40,980 nucleotides of DNA. It comes from an uncultured Thermomicrobiales bacterium (GTDB lineage Bacteria > Chloroflexota > Chloroflexia > Thermomicrobiales > UBA6265). The DNA is taken from assembly GCA_902806335.1 (NCBI GenBank), contig CADCWG010000036.1:1-40980 (forward strand), read 5' to 3'. Every line of letters starts with the position of its first letter. Positions within the stretch are counted from its first letter, which is position 1. A program made the position numbers and the translations under genes. This document shows positions 17,801 through 26,017 of this stretch, in pieces. A model generated the notes under the pieces. The model was not told where the DNA came from. It saw only the letters and a program-made list of their open reading frames with translations, and did no database searches.

Positions 17801-17890
17801 CGATCCCTGTCGCTCCTGACCCGCGGGCGACCACGACGGCGCCCACCCAGGGTCGGCCCCGACCCACTCAGACCATGCCTCGATGGGCCC

Positions 17891-17899
17891 AGCGTAGCA
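17891..17899 (-). promoter_or_regulatory. Extended -10 promoter of the amidase-deacetylase gene
   Basis: On the minus strand TGCTACGCT has the TGn extension followed by a TAnnnT -10. Transcription would start near 17884, giving an 84-base leader. The same TGCTA core precedes four other genes in this window. Confidence 0.4.
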
Positions 17900-18026
17900 T
17901 AACGGCGCGCCGGGTCGTCACCGGAGCCCATACGTACGCCCGCCCAGCAGGCGCCGGGCGGTGTCGGGCCAAGCCGCCCCGGGCGCCGACGGGCCAGGCG
18001 GAGGGCCGGCGGCGTCGGAGTCGTCT

Positions 18027-18068
18027 GGCGTGCGGCGGCCGGCGTGTGGCGGCAGGCGTGTGGCGGCC
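18027..18068. repeat. Three tandem 14-bp repeats
   Basis: GGCGTGCGGCGGCC, GGCGTGTGGCGGCA and GGCGTGTGGCGGCC follow each other directly, just past the stop of the SnoaL-like gene. This is a short tandem array of no obvious function. Confidence 0.55.
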
Positions 18069-18083
18069 GCCGTGCCACCGTGG

Positions 18084-18482
18084 TCAGTCCTGCTGCAGTT
18101 GGCGGCCGAGCTTCGACGGGTCGAAGAAGGCGCGGAAGCGGGTGATCGCGCCGCTCGCGGGGTCGATCTCGAGCAGGCTCACGCCCTCGTACTCGACCGG
18201 ATGGCCTTCGGGGCTCGTGCCCTTCGTCGTCCACTCCAGCGCCGCGCGGTCCTCCGTCGCGAAGACGTTGCGGAACTCCGAGCGCATCTCCCCGAAGTTG
18301 GCGCGGTAGCGGGACCAGAAATCGCGGGCACCATCCTGGCCGGTGAAGGTCCGCGGCGAGACGACGTTTCCGATGTCGGCGTCGTCCGCGTAGGTGCCGA
18401 CGATCGGGTCGGCGTTGCGATTGCCCTCGAGCTCCCAGAGCGCGTCGATGAACGCGCGGGCGACCTGATCTCCGGTTGCCAT
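18084..18482 (-). CDS. SnoaL-like (NTF2-superfamily) protein
   Basis: This 132-residue protein has the cone-shaped NTF2/SnoaL pattern: an N-terminal helix (VARAFIDALWELEGNRN), then IVGTYADDADIGNV, the helix GQDGARDFWSRYRANFG, and the beta strands RSEFRNVFATEDRAALEWTT, GVSLLEID and ITRFRAFFDPSKL. Such proteins are polyketide cyclases, isomerases or ligand binders; nothing here fixes the substrate. The ATG at 18482 has GAGGGGAG upstream. The longer open frame to 19703 is antisense to the ABC ATPase and is rejected. Confidence 0.8.
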   Translation of the reverse strand: MATGDQVARAFIDALWELEGNRNADPIVGTYADDADIGNVVSPRTFTGQDGARDFWSRYRANFGEMRSEFRNVFATEDRAALEWTTKGTSPEGHPVEYEGVSLLEIDPASGAITRFRAFFDPSKLGRQLQQD

Positions 18483-18818
18483 CCCCTGCTCCCCTCCGTC
18501 GCACCGGTCGCGCCGCGGCGACCCCGTCAAGGCTCGACGGCCCGTCCGCTCGTCGACCGGGTCCAAACGGTGGTGACGGGTGCAAAGCCGGTGCCAGGCG
18601 CTCGGGGCGGCAACCGGCGCCGCCCACGGTTGTCGCGCGGGCGACCGCGGGCGATGCTCGCGCGGACACTCGACCGGGCGCCGCCCGCCCTGTCGCCGGG
18701 TGCCGGCCCGGCCCCCTGGCGACGGCGATCCGGCGGGGCGTATTCTCTGACGTGAGCCGACATGGGCGATAGGTAGGCGCTGCCTTGGGCTGCGCCCAGG
18801 ATTCCAGGAGCAGGTGCT
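18483..18818. promoter_or_regulatory. Divergent spacer with ABC operon promoter and leader hairpin
   Basis: TATTCT at 18741-18746 is a candidate -10 for the ABC genes. A 7-bp hairpin CTTGGGC-TGC-GCCCAGG (18784-18800) ends 5 bases before the AGGAG ribosome site at 18806-18810 and could affect translation from the weak TTG start. Nothing else is visible. Confidence 0.35.
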
Positions 18819-19754
18819 TTGGCAACCGCGACCGACGCCGCGGCGGCCATTGCCCGCCCGACGGCCGCACCCAGACCCGCCGAGAGGCCGCCCACCGCGG
18901 CCGCCGTCGAACCGCCGATGGTCGAGGTCCACGACCTTCGCAAGGAGTACGGCCAGGTCCGGGCCGTCGCCGGTATCAGCTTCGCCGTCGCCCCGGGCGA
19001 GGTCTTCGGCCTGCTCGGCCACAACGGCGCCGGCAAGACGACCACGATCCGGATGCTGACCGGCCGCACCCGGCCGACCGGGGGCAAGGCAATCATCGCC
19101 GGCCACGACGTTGCCGTCGCGCGGGACGCGGTCAAGCCGCTGATCAACCTCGTCTTCGAAGACCAGAACCTCTACGAGCGCTTCAGTGGGAGGGAGAACC
19201 TCCGCATCTTCACCGACCTCTACGGCACGCCCCGATCTCGGGCCGACGAGCTGCTGGAAGAGGTGAACCTGGTCGAGGCCGGCAAGCGGAAGGTGAAGAC
19301 CTACTCGACCGGGATGAAGCAGCGGCTGCTGGTCGCCCGGGCGCTCATCAACCGGCCGAAGGTGCTCTTCCTCGACGAGCCGACCCGCGGTCTCGACCCG
19401 ACCTCGGCGCGCGACCTCCGGGCCCTCATCACCCGACTCAGCGCCGGCGGGACCACGGTCTTCCTGACGACCCACTACATGGAGGAGGCCGACGAGCTCT
19501 GCCACCGGGTCGCCTTCCTCAGCCAGGGCCAGTTGGTGGCCCTCGACACCCCGCGTGAGCTGAAGCTGCGCTACGGCCAGCGCACGGCAACGGTTCTGAC
19601 CCGTGACCGACGGGAGCACCGGATTCGCCTCGACGACCGCGACGACGCCGCCCGGCTGGCGTCGTGGATGGCGGACGACCAGATCCTGACGCTCCACTCC
19701 CACGAGGGCACGCTGGAGGACGTGTTCGTCGCCCTCGCCGGACGGCCGCTGTAA
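18819..19754 (+). CDS. ABC transporter ATP-binding protein (ABC-2 type)
   Basis: This 311-residue ATPase powers the membrane partner encoded downstream. The Walker A motif is G67-HNGAGKT-74, the Q-loop region reads VFEDQNLYERFSGRENL, the signature is YSTGMKQR, Walker B is VLFLDEP with D186-E187, and the H-loop is TTHYMEEAD. The STGMKQR signature and C-terminal EGTLEDVFVALAGRPL are typical of DrrA/NatA-like exporters of antibiotics, lipids or ions. The first ~33 residues are an Ala/Pro-rich extension. The start is TTG 18819 preceded by AGGAG at 8 bases; no ATG fits before the Walker A domain except M34. Confidence 0.9.
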   Translation: MATATDAAAAIARPTAAPRPAERPPTAAAVEPPMVEVHDLRKEYGQVRAVAGISFAVAPGEVFGLLGHNGAGKTTTIRMLTGRTRPTGGKAIIAGHDVAVARDAVKPLINLVFEDQNLYERFSGRENLRIFTDLYGTPRSRADELLEEVNLVEAGKRKVKTYSTGMKQRLLVARALINRPKVLFLDEPTRGLDPTSARDLRALITRLSAGGTTVFLTTHYMEEADELCHRVAFLSQGQLVALDTPRELKLRYGQRTATVLTRDRREHRIRLDDRDDAARLASWMADDQILTLHSHEGTLEDVFVALAGRPL

Positions 19755-19948
19755 CCGGGATCGTCGGGCCGGCTCGAGGGAACCCGTGCCACAGCCGGGG
19801 CGCCGTCCCGGCTCGGACGGCGTTTCGCCGCTCGGACAGAGATGCCAGCGGCAGCCGGTCGCTCCTCTGATGCTCGGTACTGCTGCTGGACGGGCGTCCG
19901 GACCGATCGACGGTGAGCGTCATTCGATCCACAGCCCAGGGAGACGCT

Positions 19949-21052
19949 ATGCACCCGCGGATGATCCGCACGATCTTCGACAAGGACCTTCGCGACGCGA
20001 TCCGCGACGCGCGCGTGCTCTTCGCGATCCTCTTCCCGATTGCGCTCGGCCTCTTCTACGATGCGACCGCTCCCGACGAGGATCCGACCGTGCCTCGCTA
20101 CCGCGCAGTGGTCGCTACTGACGGTCAGACGGACTTCCCCCAGGCGCTGCTCGAGGTGGCGGGCCAGGGCATCGTGCTGACCGTCGACCAGGTCGCCGAT
20201 CAGGCCGAGGTCGAACGCCGGGTGGCCGCCGGCGACGACGACCTGGGCCTCGTGCTGCCGCCCGGCTTCGACGCGGCCGTGCGCGCGGCGACGGGGGGCG
20301 GCGCCCCACCAAGCATCACCGTCCGCGAGCCCGACGACCCGACGCCGGGGACCTACTACCTCCTGGCGGCCCTCGACCCTGCCCTCCGCGTGCTCGCCGA
20401 CCAGCGGCTCCCGGCGACCATCGAGGTCGATACCGCGGTCGTCGACCCGGCCGACCTCGACATCCTTGGACGCGTCGGGCTCAACCACTACCTGGTGCTG
20501 GGGACGGTCATGCTCCTGATCGGGATGACCGCGATGCTGGTGGTGCCGATCATCCTGGCCGAGGAGGCCGAGAAGAAGACCCTCGACGCGCTGGTGATGA
20601 TCGCGTCGCACACTGACGTCGTCGTGGGCAAGGCCCTGGTTGGCCTGACCTACGTGGTCGTCGCGGTGTCCTTGCTGCTCGGCGTCACCCGCATACGCCC
20701 GGACGACCTGTTGGCCTTCGGCGCGGCGCTCGTGCTGCTGAGCGTCGCCCTGATCGGATTCGGGCTCCTCCTTGGGAGCGTCTTCCGCAATGCCAACCAG
20801 CTCAACACCTGGTCAGGCGTCTTCATCCTCCCGGTGCTGACGCCGGTCTTCCTCGTCGGTCTCTCTGAGCCCGGCTGGCTCGTTCGCCTTCTCGACGTGC
20901 TGCCGACGAGCCAGGGGACCCGACTGGCGATCAACGGCCTCACCGGGGAGGCGATCTTTGCCGACGCCTGGCTCAGCTACCTGGTGATCGCCGTCTGGGG
21001 GGTTGTCGCCTACGCGCTCCTCGCCTGGCAGCTCCGGCGACGGGAGGCCTAG
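19949..21052 (+). CDS. ABC-2 type transporter permease
   Basis: This 367-residue membrane protein lies 194 bases after the ATPase gene. There is one N-terminal helix (VLFAILFPIALGLFY, about residues 23-38), a large extracytoplasmic domain (about 45-170), then five C-terminal helices beginning with YLVLGTVMLLIGMTAMLVV and ending with LVIAVWGVVAYALLAW. The cytoplasmic segment AEEAEKKTLDALVMIASHTDVVVGKAL is the hallmark ABC-2 coupling loop. The layout fits NatB/YhgE-like exporters; the cargo is unknown. ATG 19949 has AGGGAGA just upstream; GTG 19913 is a weaker alternative. Confidence 0.88.
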   Translation: MHPRMIRTIFDKDLRDAIRDARVLFAILFPIALGLFYDATAPDEDPTVPRYRAVVATDGQTDFPQALLEVAGQGIVLTVDQVADQAEVERRVAAGDDDLGLVLPPGFDAAVRAATGGGAPPSITVREPDDPTPGTYYLLAALDPALRVLADQRLPATIEVDTAVVDPADLDILGRVGLNHYLVLGTVMLLIGMTAMLVVPIILAEEAEKKTLDALVMIASHTDVVVGKALVGLTYVVVAVSLLLGVTRIRPDDLLAFGAALVLLSVALIGFGLLLGSVFRNANQLNTWSGVFILPVLTPVFLVGLSEPGWLVRLLDVLPTSQGTRLAINGLTGEAIFADAWLSYLVIAVWGVVAYALLAWQLRRREA

Positions 21053-21199
21053 CGCGCCGCCGTGCCGTGGTCGCGCGAGCCGCCGCCTCGGGTGCGGGAC
21101 GGCCCGTGGGGAACGCTGGCCAGCGTCCGCGGGGACCGATCCGGTTCTCGCACGACGGCACCGGGAGAGGCGGTGCACGTAGCAAGGGGCACTTGTTCG
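21053..21199. terminator. Spacer with 14-bp palindrome after the ABC operon
   Basis: ACGCTGGCCAGCGT (21113-21126) is a perfect palindrome 60 bases past the permease stop and may help end transcription. Confidence 0.3.
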
Positions 21200-21376
21200 C
21201 TAGCTCTGAATGGTAATTATGTCTACCCCGCCATCGTCGTCGACGGCCAGGCAGGATTTTGATTTTTCCGCCGTTACGGGGCAGCCGTAGCCGCCGATCT
21301 CGATCACGCCGGTTTGAACCGGAGCGGGCAGCCACGCATCATATGCGGATGAAAGTAACGACTCAACTGGCGCCAT
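21200..21376 (-). CDS. Possible small protein of 58 residues
   Basis: This short minus-strand frame starts MAPVESLLSSAYDAWLPAP and continues TGVIEIGGYGCPVTAEKSKS, CLAVDDDGG, VDIITIQS. Its balanced composition (Ile, Lys, Thr, Tyr, two Cys) is unlike the Arg/Pro/Gly shadow frames, and codon use is less GC-biased than in neighbouring genes. A TGA stop 9 codons upstream closes the frame, and the ribosome site is poor, so it may be the 3' end of a decayed gene rather than a complete one. No family recognised. Confidence 0.35.
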   Translation of the reverse strand: MAPVESLLSSAYDAWLPAPVQTGVIEIGGYGCPVTAEKSKSCLAVDDDGGVDIITIQS

Positions 21377-21820
21377 CAGATACGAGGATCTCGTAAACTC
21401 TCAGATCGATGGCGCGATCACTAAGCCCCTAGGCGCGGACGCGGGGAACTCAGCGGGGCTGGCGAAATCCGGCGTACAAGGACCGGCACCCAGCCACAGT
21501 CCATAACCTCGTGTCAGAGCGGTCCTAACGGCTCATGCCCCTACCGGTCTCAACTGAGTGAAGCTGGCAGTGAACCTGCCGAGCGTCGGTCCTACGATCA
21601 CTCGGATTCGGTAGGAATCGTTGCCGATTCGTGCCGCTGTCAGCGGTTCTTATGACATCGACCGCCGTCCCATCATGAGCAGTCGCCGAGCATCCTTCTG
21701 CCCCAAGCAACGGCTCCGCACGTGAGCCTGGCTGCGACTTCGCTCTCGCCTCTGGGGCACGTTTGGGAGCCGTAGCCGAACGGCCACACGCGAGGGCACT
21801 GCCGAGCCAGGGATAGGTCG
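21377..21820. other. Lower-GC island without a recognisable gene
   Basis: Base composition here is visibly less GC-rich than the rest of the window and stops occur in most frames. A nested hairpin is present: the inner perfect stem TACGAG-GAT-CTCGTA (21381-21395) is flanked by CGCCATC and GATGGCG. It may be a decayed mobile element, a pseudogene or a structured RNA; I cannot decide from sequence alone. Confidence 0.4.
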
Positions 21821-23080
21821 CTACGCCGCTTCGGCCCGGTCGGCGGCGTGGGCCAGGCGGGATCGCAGGAGTACCAGCACCGCGGCCTCCTCCGGTGGCA
21901 GGTCGGGGAGGGTCGCGGCCAGCTCGTGCTCCGCCTGAGCCTGGAGCGTCCGCAGCATCGTCCCGTCGGCATAGGACTCGAGCACGGCGGGGTGGACGTA
22001 GGACTTGCGGCAGATGGTGCGCGTGTTGCCGAGCCGCTGGGCGACCGCCTCGACCGCCCGCAGGATGTTCCGCTTCGCCTCGGCCTCGCTGTCGAACGCG
22101 CCGAACTCCTGGAGGGCTTGTGCCGCCAGCACCGTCCCCGCCCAGGTTCGGAAGTCCTTCGCCGTGAACGCCTCGCCGGCCACCTCGTGCAGGTAGCCGT
22201 TGACGTCGGCGGACGTCACAGTGCGGCGCTCGCCGTTGCCGTCGGTGTACTGGAACAGCTCCTGTCCGGGCAGGTCCTGGCAGCGCTTGACCATCGCCGC
22301 GAGGCGCCGGTCGCGGACGGCGATCTCGTGCTCGACGCCGCTCTTGCCCCGGAAGTGGAAGCGGATCCGGCTGCCGTCGACCTCGACGTGCTCGTCGCGC
22401 ATCGTCGTGAGCCCGAACGACTCGTTGGTGCGCGCGTACTCCTCGTTGCCGACGCGGATCAGGGTCGTCTCCAGCAGGCGGACGACCGTGGCCAGCACCT
22501 TCTCGCGGGACGTGCCGGGGCGCCCCATGTCCTCGGTGGCGCGCTGCCGGATCCTGGGTAGCGCTTCCCCGAACGCCAGCATCCGTTCGAACTTGTTCTC
22601 GTCGCGCACCTCCCGCCAGCGGGGATGGTAGCGGTACTGCTTGCGACCCTTGGCGTCCCGCCCGGTGGCCTGGATGTGCCCGTTCTGGTCGGCGCAGATC
22701 CAGACGTCGGTCCAGGCGGGCGGAATCGCCAGCGCCTTGATCCGCTCCCGCGTCGCCTTGTCCCGGATCGGCCGGCCGTCCAGCCCGAGGTAGCTGACGC
22801 CCTTGCCGGCGCGGCGGCGCCTGATCCCGGGGCCGAGGTCCGTGACGTAGCTGAGCCCGGCCGACTCCGCCGACGCCACCGGGTCGAGAACGGGGGTGAC
22901 GACCTGCGCCCCGTCCTCCCCTCCTAAGGCCGGCGAGGACGTCTCCGGGGTCGCTGCCTCGCGGGCGGGCTCGTCGGCAGGCACCGCCCCCACGGGGCGA
23001 TGGTCCGCGGCCGGTCGGGGGGACGCCTTGGGCGGGCTCAGGGTGGTCGGAGCGGCTGTCTGCATGCGTGGGGTCCCCAT
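21821..23080 (-). CDS. DNA topoisomerase IB (poxvirus/eukaryotic-like type)
   Basis: This 419-residue enzyme relaxes supercoils through a transient 3'-phosphotyrosine. The catalytic set is visible: Arg in IRVGNEEYA, Lys in FRGKSGVEHE, the AKDFRTWAGT arginine region, and nucleophile Y361 in RKSYVHPAV. The N-terminal DNA-binding domain contains GKGVSYLGLDGRPI, IPPAWTDVWICADQNGHIQATGRD and GRKQYRYHPRWREVRDENKFERM, diagnostic of bacterial TopIB. The first ~75 residues are a disordered extension. ATG 23080 gives the longest form; the ATG five codons later (23065) has a better GGGGA site. Divergent from the DUF2007 gene. Confidence 0.93.
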   Translation of the reverse strand: MGTPRMQTAAPTTLSPPKASPRPAADHRPVGAVPADEPAREAATPETSSPALGGEDGAQVVTPVLDPVASAESAGLSYVTDLGPGIRRRRAGKGVSYLGLDGRPIRDKATRERIKALAIPPAWTDVWICADQNGHIQATGRDAKGRKQYRYHPRWREVRDENKFERMLAFGEALPRIRQRATEDMGRPGTSREKVLATVVRLLETTLIRVGNEEYARTNESFGLTTMRDEHVEVDGSRIRFHFRGKSGVEHEIAVRDRRLAAMVKRCQDLPGQELFQYTDGNGERRTVTSADVNGYLHEVAGEAFTAKDFRTWAGTVLAAQALQEFGAFDSEAEAKRNILRAVEAVAQRLGNTRTICRKSYVHPAVLESYADGTMLRTLQAQAEHELAATLPDLPPEEAAVLVLLRSRLAHAADRAEAA

Positions 23081-23271
23081 GGGCGTGGTCGAGCGGTACT
23101 CGGATCCGGCGGAGGTGGGTCGGTGGCGCGGGGCGGGGCGCGACCGCGCTAGTGCAGCCGCCGTGCCAACCAGGACCCCCCGCCCACACGACCGCGACAG
23201 CGAGGGGCGTCCACCCGGGTGGAGCAGCGCCGCCGCCGCCGCCGCCCCCCGTCGGCGGCCGACGGGGCACT

Positions 23272-23279
23272 GCTAGACT
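23272..23279 (+). promoter_or_regulatory. Extended -10 promoter of the DUF2007 gene
   Basis: TGCTAGACT has the TGn extension and TAGACT as -10. Start of transcription is predicted at 23286, leaving a 29-base leader with GGAGGG. The nine bases plus the following GC are identical to the promoter at 30505. Confidence 0.5.
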
Positions 23280-23314
23280 GCCCGGGTGGCCGCGGCGGCG
23301 GCATGGAGGGACCG

Positions 23315-23686
23315 ATGGTCCGCTACTGTCCGGTGGGCGACGGCCCGTTCGAGGGTTGGGTCGAGCGCTGCCCCGAGTGCGGCCGGCGTCTGGTCGACGA
23401 CCTTCCCACGGGTAACGAGGAGACGGCGCTCTCGGGTCGCGACGAGCCGGTGGTCTACCTGGCGACCGAGCCCAACGAGCCGCTGGCCCAGCTCGCCGCC
23501 CAGGTGCTGCGCGACGAGGGGATCCGGGTCCTGCTGCGGCCGTCCGGCCCGGGGTTCGGCGCCTGGGGGTCGGTCGCCACCTTCGCGCACGAACTCTTCG
23601 TCCTGCGGTCCGATGTCGAACGGGCGCGCAGGGTCCTGGCCGAGATGGCGGAGCCGCCGGCCGACGCGCCCAACGGCGCCGGCTAG
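23315..23686 (+). CDS. Zinc-ribbon-like and DUF2007 domain protein
   Basis: This 123-residue protein has an N-terminal segment C5-PVGDGPFEGWVER-C19-PE-C22-GRRL that looks like a zinc ribbon with one of the four cysteines missing (the usual CPxCG knuckle reads CPVGDG). Residues ~45-112 form a DUF2007 domain (putative prokaryotic signal transducing protein): VVYLATEPNEPLAQLAAQVL, DEGIRVLLRPSG, ATFAHELFVLRSDVERARRVL. The family is small, cytosolic and of unknown biochemical role. ATG 23315 is 4 bases after GGAGGG; ATG 23303 is a less likely in-frame start. Confidence 0.8.
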   Translation: MVRYCPVGDGPFEGWVERCPECGRRLVDDLPTGNEETALSGRDEPVVYLATEPNEPLAQLAAQVLRDEGIRVLLRPSGPGFGAWGSVATFAHELFVLRSDVERARRVLAEMAEPPADAPNGAG

Positions 23687-23765
23687 GTCATGCCGTCCCG
23701 CCCTGGGTGATGTCTCGGTCCACCACGAGGCACGCTGCCGATCGGACCGACCGGGCGGCGACCCA

Positions 23766-24086
23766 TCAGCGGTTACCGACCGGGTAGGTCACCTCGTAGC
23801 CGGCGCCGCGGCGGGACACCTCGACCATCACGACCTCGCCCCCCGGGAGGACCGTCACGGTCGCCGAGGTCGGGACGCTGCGCGCGTAGGCCGACGCGTC
23901 GGGCTCCACCTCGAGGTAGAGCGGCTCCTCGGTGCCAAGGTCGACCTCGACGCCGACCAGGCGACCCTCGCGACCGATGTCGACCGTCGCCGCACGGGAG
24001 CGCTCGGCCGTCGCGCCGCCGTCCCCCTCGCGCAGCACGAACCGCAGCGTTGCGCCGGTGGCGTCGAGGCGGAGGGGCACGGTCAT
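23766..24086 (-). CDS. Hypothetical small all-beta protein
   Basis: This 106-residue protein appears to be mostly beta strand: MTVPLRLDATGATLRFVLRE, ATVDIGREGRLVGVEVDLG, PLYLEVEP, SATVTVLPGGEVVMVEVSRR, YEVTYPVG. The alternation of Gly turns and Val-rich strands loosely recalls DUF2283-type proteins, but I would not assign it. GAAGG precedes the ATG at good spacing. It lies 55 bases after the archease-like gene and probably shares its transcript. Confidence 0.6.
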   Translation of the reverse strand: MTVPLRLDATGATLRFVLREGDGGATAERSRAATVDIGREGRLVGVEVDLGTEEPLYLEVEPDASAYARSVPTSATVTVLPGGEVVMVEVSRRGAGYEVTYPVGNR

Positions 24087-24141
24087 CGTGGTGGCCTTCT
24101 CCCGACACCGTCGGGGCCACATCGCGCCGCGTGGGCGTCGG

Positions 24142-24621
24142 TCAGGAGCGACGGAGGCGGCATCGGAGCGTGGTGGTCGCGTCCTGCTGCTCGAACGTCG
24201 GCGTATCGACCAGGTTGATACCGACCGGTGGGTCGCCGCCGCCCCGTTCGCCGAGCGCGTAGCCCCAGGCGGTGAAGCCGTCGCCGGTTTCCAGCACCCC
24301 ATCGAGGCGAACCCGATCGAGACCGGTCCCGTTGGCGTCGAGTTGGTTGAGGAGATCGCCGGCGAGCTCGGCGAAGAGCGCGCCGTAGTCGGCGCCCTGG
24401 CCCCGGATCGGGGCGGCGACCGAGGACTCGCCGTCGGGCGGGACGTCCACGGCGGCGGTGCTCGCCGCGCCGCGCGCCGCGCCGAGCACGCCGTCCAGGC
24501 CGGCTACCAGGGCCTCGTCGACCGACGGTCCGCTCGCCGTGAGGATCGCCACCCCGTCCCCGTCCCAGGCGCCGAGCTCGTACCGTCCCACCGTCGCCGC
24601 CGCGTCCCCCTCCGCCCGCAT
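24142..24621 (-). CDS. Archease-like protein (tentative)
   Basis: This 159-residue protein begins after GAGGG. The pattern GRYELGAWDGDGVAILTASGPSVDEALVAGLDGVL, then a polar stretch, ADYGALFAELAGDLLNQLDAN, RLDGVLETGDGFTAWGYALGE, and PTFEQQDATTTLRCRLRR follows the archease strand-helix order: an early 'special/aberrant' domain, a helix reading like DLLYxWLxELL, and a late strand pair. Archease activates the RNA ligase RtcB; no rtcB is in this window. The similarity is by eye only, and the metal-binding His-Thr-Ala-Asp motif of true archease is absent, so function may differ. Confidence 0.55.
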   Translation of the reverse strand: MRAEGDAAATVGRYELGAWDGDGVAILTASGPSVDEALVAGLDGVLGAARGAASTAAVDVPPDGESSVAAPIRGQGADYGALFAELAGDLLNQLDANGTGLDRVRLDGVLETGDGFTAWGYALGERGGGDPPVGINLVDTPTFEQQDATTTLRCRLRRS

Positions 24622-24672
24622 CACCGCCCTCGCTCCCCTACCCTGACGCCGCCGTCCTGCCCGTACCGGCCC

Positions 24673-24681
24673 ACCATAGCA
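24673..24681 (-). promoter_or_regulatory. Extended -10 promoter of the archease-like gene
   Basis: On the minus strand TGCTATGGT provides the TGn extension and a TATGGT -10, putting transcription start near 24666 and a 45-base leader before ATG 24621. Confidence 0.45.
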
Positions 24682-24776
24682 CCCGTCCCAGCGGCCCGTT
24701 GGGCCCGGACGCGGTTGGTACGACGCTTGCACAGCAGCGGTAGCGACCCAGCACAGCCAGCGGCGGGAGGGCACGG

Positions 24777-25976
24777 GTGTCGGACCAGAGCCAGATAGCG
24801 CGCGTCTCGGAGGGACGGGTCTCCGTCCTGGAGGCGGCGAAGGCGACCCTCAAGGATGTCAAGGAGGACGACATCCCCGGGCTCGCCGCGCAGGTGGCCT
24901 ATCACTTCCTCTTCTCGCTCGTGCCACTGCTCATCCTCACGGCCGCCATCGCGACGACCATCGGCCGCGCCTACGAAGACGTCGGCGACGTGACCACCAA
25001 CATCATCGACTGGCTCAGCGGGCGCCTGCCGCCGCAGACCGCCGAGACGCTCCGCCCGTCGATCGAGTCGGCGCTCCAGACGCAGACCGGCAGCGCGGTG
25101 TCGCTTGGCGCCCTGCTCGCCCTGATCGGCGGCCGCAACGCGATGGGGGCCCTGATGAAGGCGCTCAACGTCGCGTTCGACGTGGTGGAGACGCGACCCT
25201 GGTGGAAGCAGCAGGCCATCGCCATCGGCCTGACCCTCTCCCTCGGGCTCGCGATCGTCGGCAGCTCGGCGTTCTTCCTTCTGGGCGAGCAGATCGGCAA
25301 CGCGATCGCCGGGCCGCTCGGCCTCGGGGACGCCTTCGCCTTCGCCTGGCTGGTGCTGCGCTGGCCGCTGATCGTGGTGCTCCTGGTCACGGCCTTCGCC
25401 GTCCTCTACTGGGCCGGACCGAACGTCCGCGCCAGCTTCACCTGGATCACCCCGGGGTCGGTCGTGGCGGTCATCCTCTGGGGCCTGGTCACCTTTGGTC
25501 TCAACATCTACTTCCGCTTCGCCGGCGGGTACACCGGCTACGGGCCCCTCGGCGGCCTGCTCGCCTTCGTCTTCTGGCTCTTCCTGACCGCCCTTGCGAT
25601 CCTCGTCGGCGGCGAGTTGAACGCGGTCGTCGCCCAGGTGAAGGACCCCAAGACGCGGTCGGACCTCGCCGAGCACCCCGAGAAGATCGACGAAGGGAAC
25701 GTCGCCCTGCGCGGAGCGCTCGGCGCTCCGGCGCCCGCGGCGGCCGAATCCTCCGCCGGCCCGACCGGCCGACCCGCCGGCGTCACCGCCGTACAGCCCA
25801 CCTGGAGCGAGGTCTTGAAGGACCTGCCGTCGGCGGAGAGGCGGGCCCGGGAAGCGCTCGCCCGGGAGGGGGCGGACGACCAGGGCCGGCGGTTCCGCAG
25901 CGCCGTCACCGCGCTTGGTGTCTCGGCCGCGGCGGCGGCATCGGCGGCGGTGTTCGGCGCGTCGCGCCGGGGCTAG
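24777..25976 (+). CDS. YihY/BrkB family inner-membrane protein
   Basis: This 399-residue protein has the YihY/virulence factor BrkB domain (about residues 20-285). It begins KDVKEDDIPGLAAQVAYHFLFSLVPLLIL, with six hydrophobic helices, the central GNAMGALMKALNVAFDVVETRPWWKQQ-type region (RNAMGALMKALNVAFD), VLYWAGPNV, FTWITPGSVVAVILWGLVTFGLNIYFR and YGPLGGLLAFVFWLFLTALAILVGGELNA. The ~110-residue tail is hydrophilic, with a final Ala-rich segment. The family was once misnamed ribonuclease BN and its role is unclear (a transporter or flippase has been suggested). GTG 24777 has GGGAGG 6 bases upstream. A small gene follows. Confidence 0.9.
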   Translation: MSDQSQIARVSEGRVSVLEAAKATLKDVKEDDIPGLAAQVAYHFLFSLVPLLILTAAIATTIGRAYEDVGDVTTNIIDWLSGRLPPQTAETLRPSIESALQTQTGSAVSLGALLALIGGRNAMGALMKALNVAFDVVETRPWWKQQAIAIGLTLSLGLAIVGSSAFFLLGEQIGNAIAGPLGLGDAFAFAWLVLRWPLIVVLLVTAFAVLYWAGPNVRASFTWITPGSVVAVILWGLVTFGLNIYFRFAGGYTGYGPLGGLLAFVFWLFLTALAILVGGELNAVVAQVKDPKTRSDLAEHPEKIDEGNVALRGALGAPAPAAAESSAGPTGRPAGVTAVQPTWSEVLKDLPSAERRAREALAREGADDQGRRFRSAVTALGVSAAAAASAAVFGASRRG

Positions 25977-26017
25977 TGCGGTCCGGGCGGACGTTCGACT
26001 GCGGTGGGGGGGATCCG

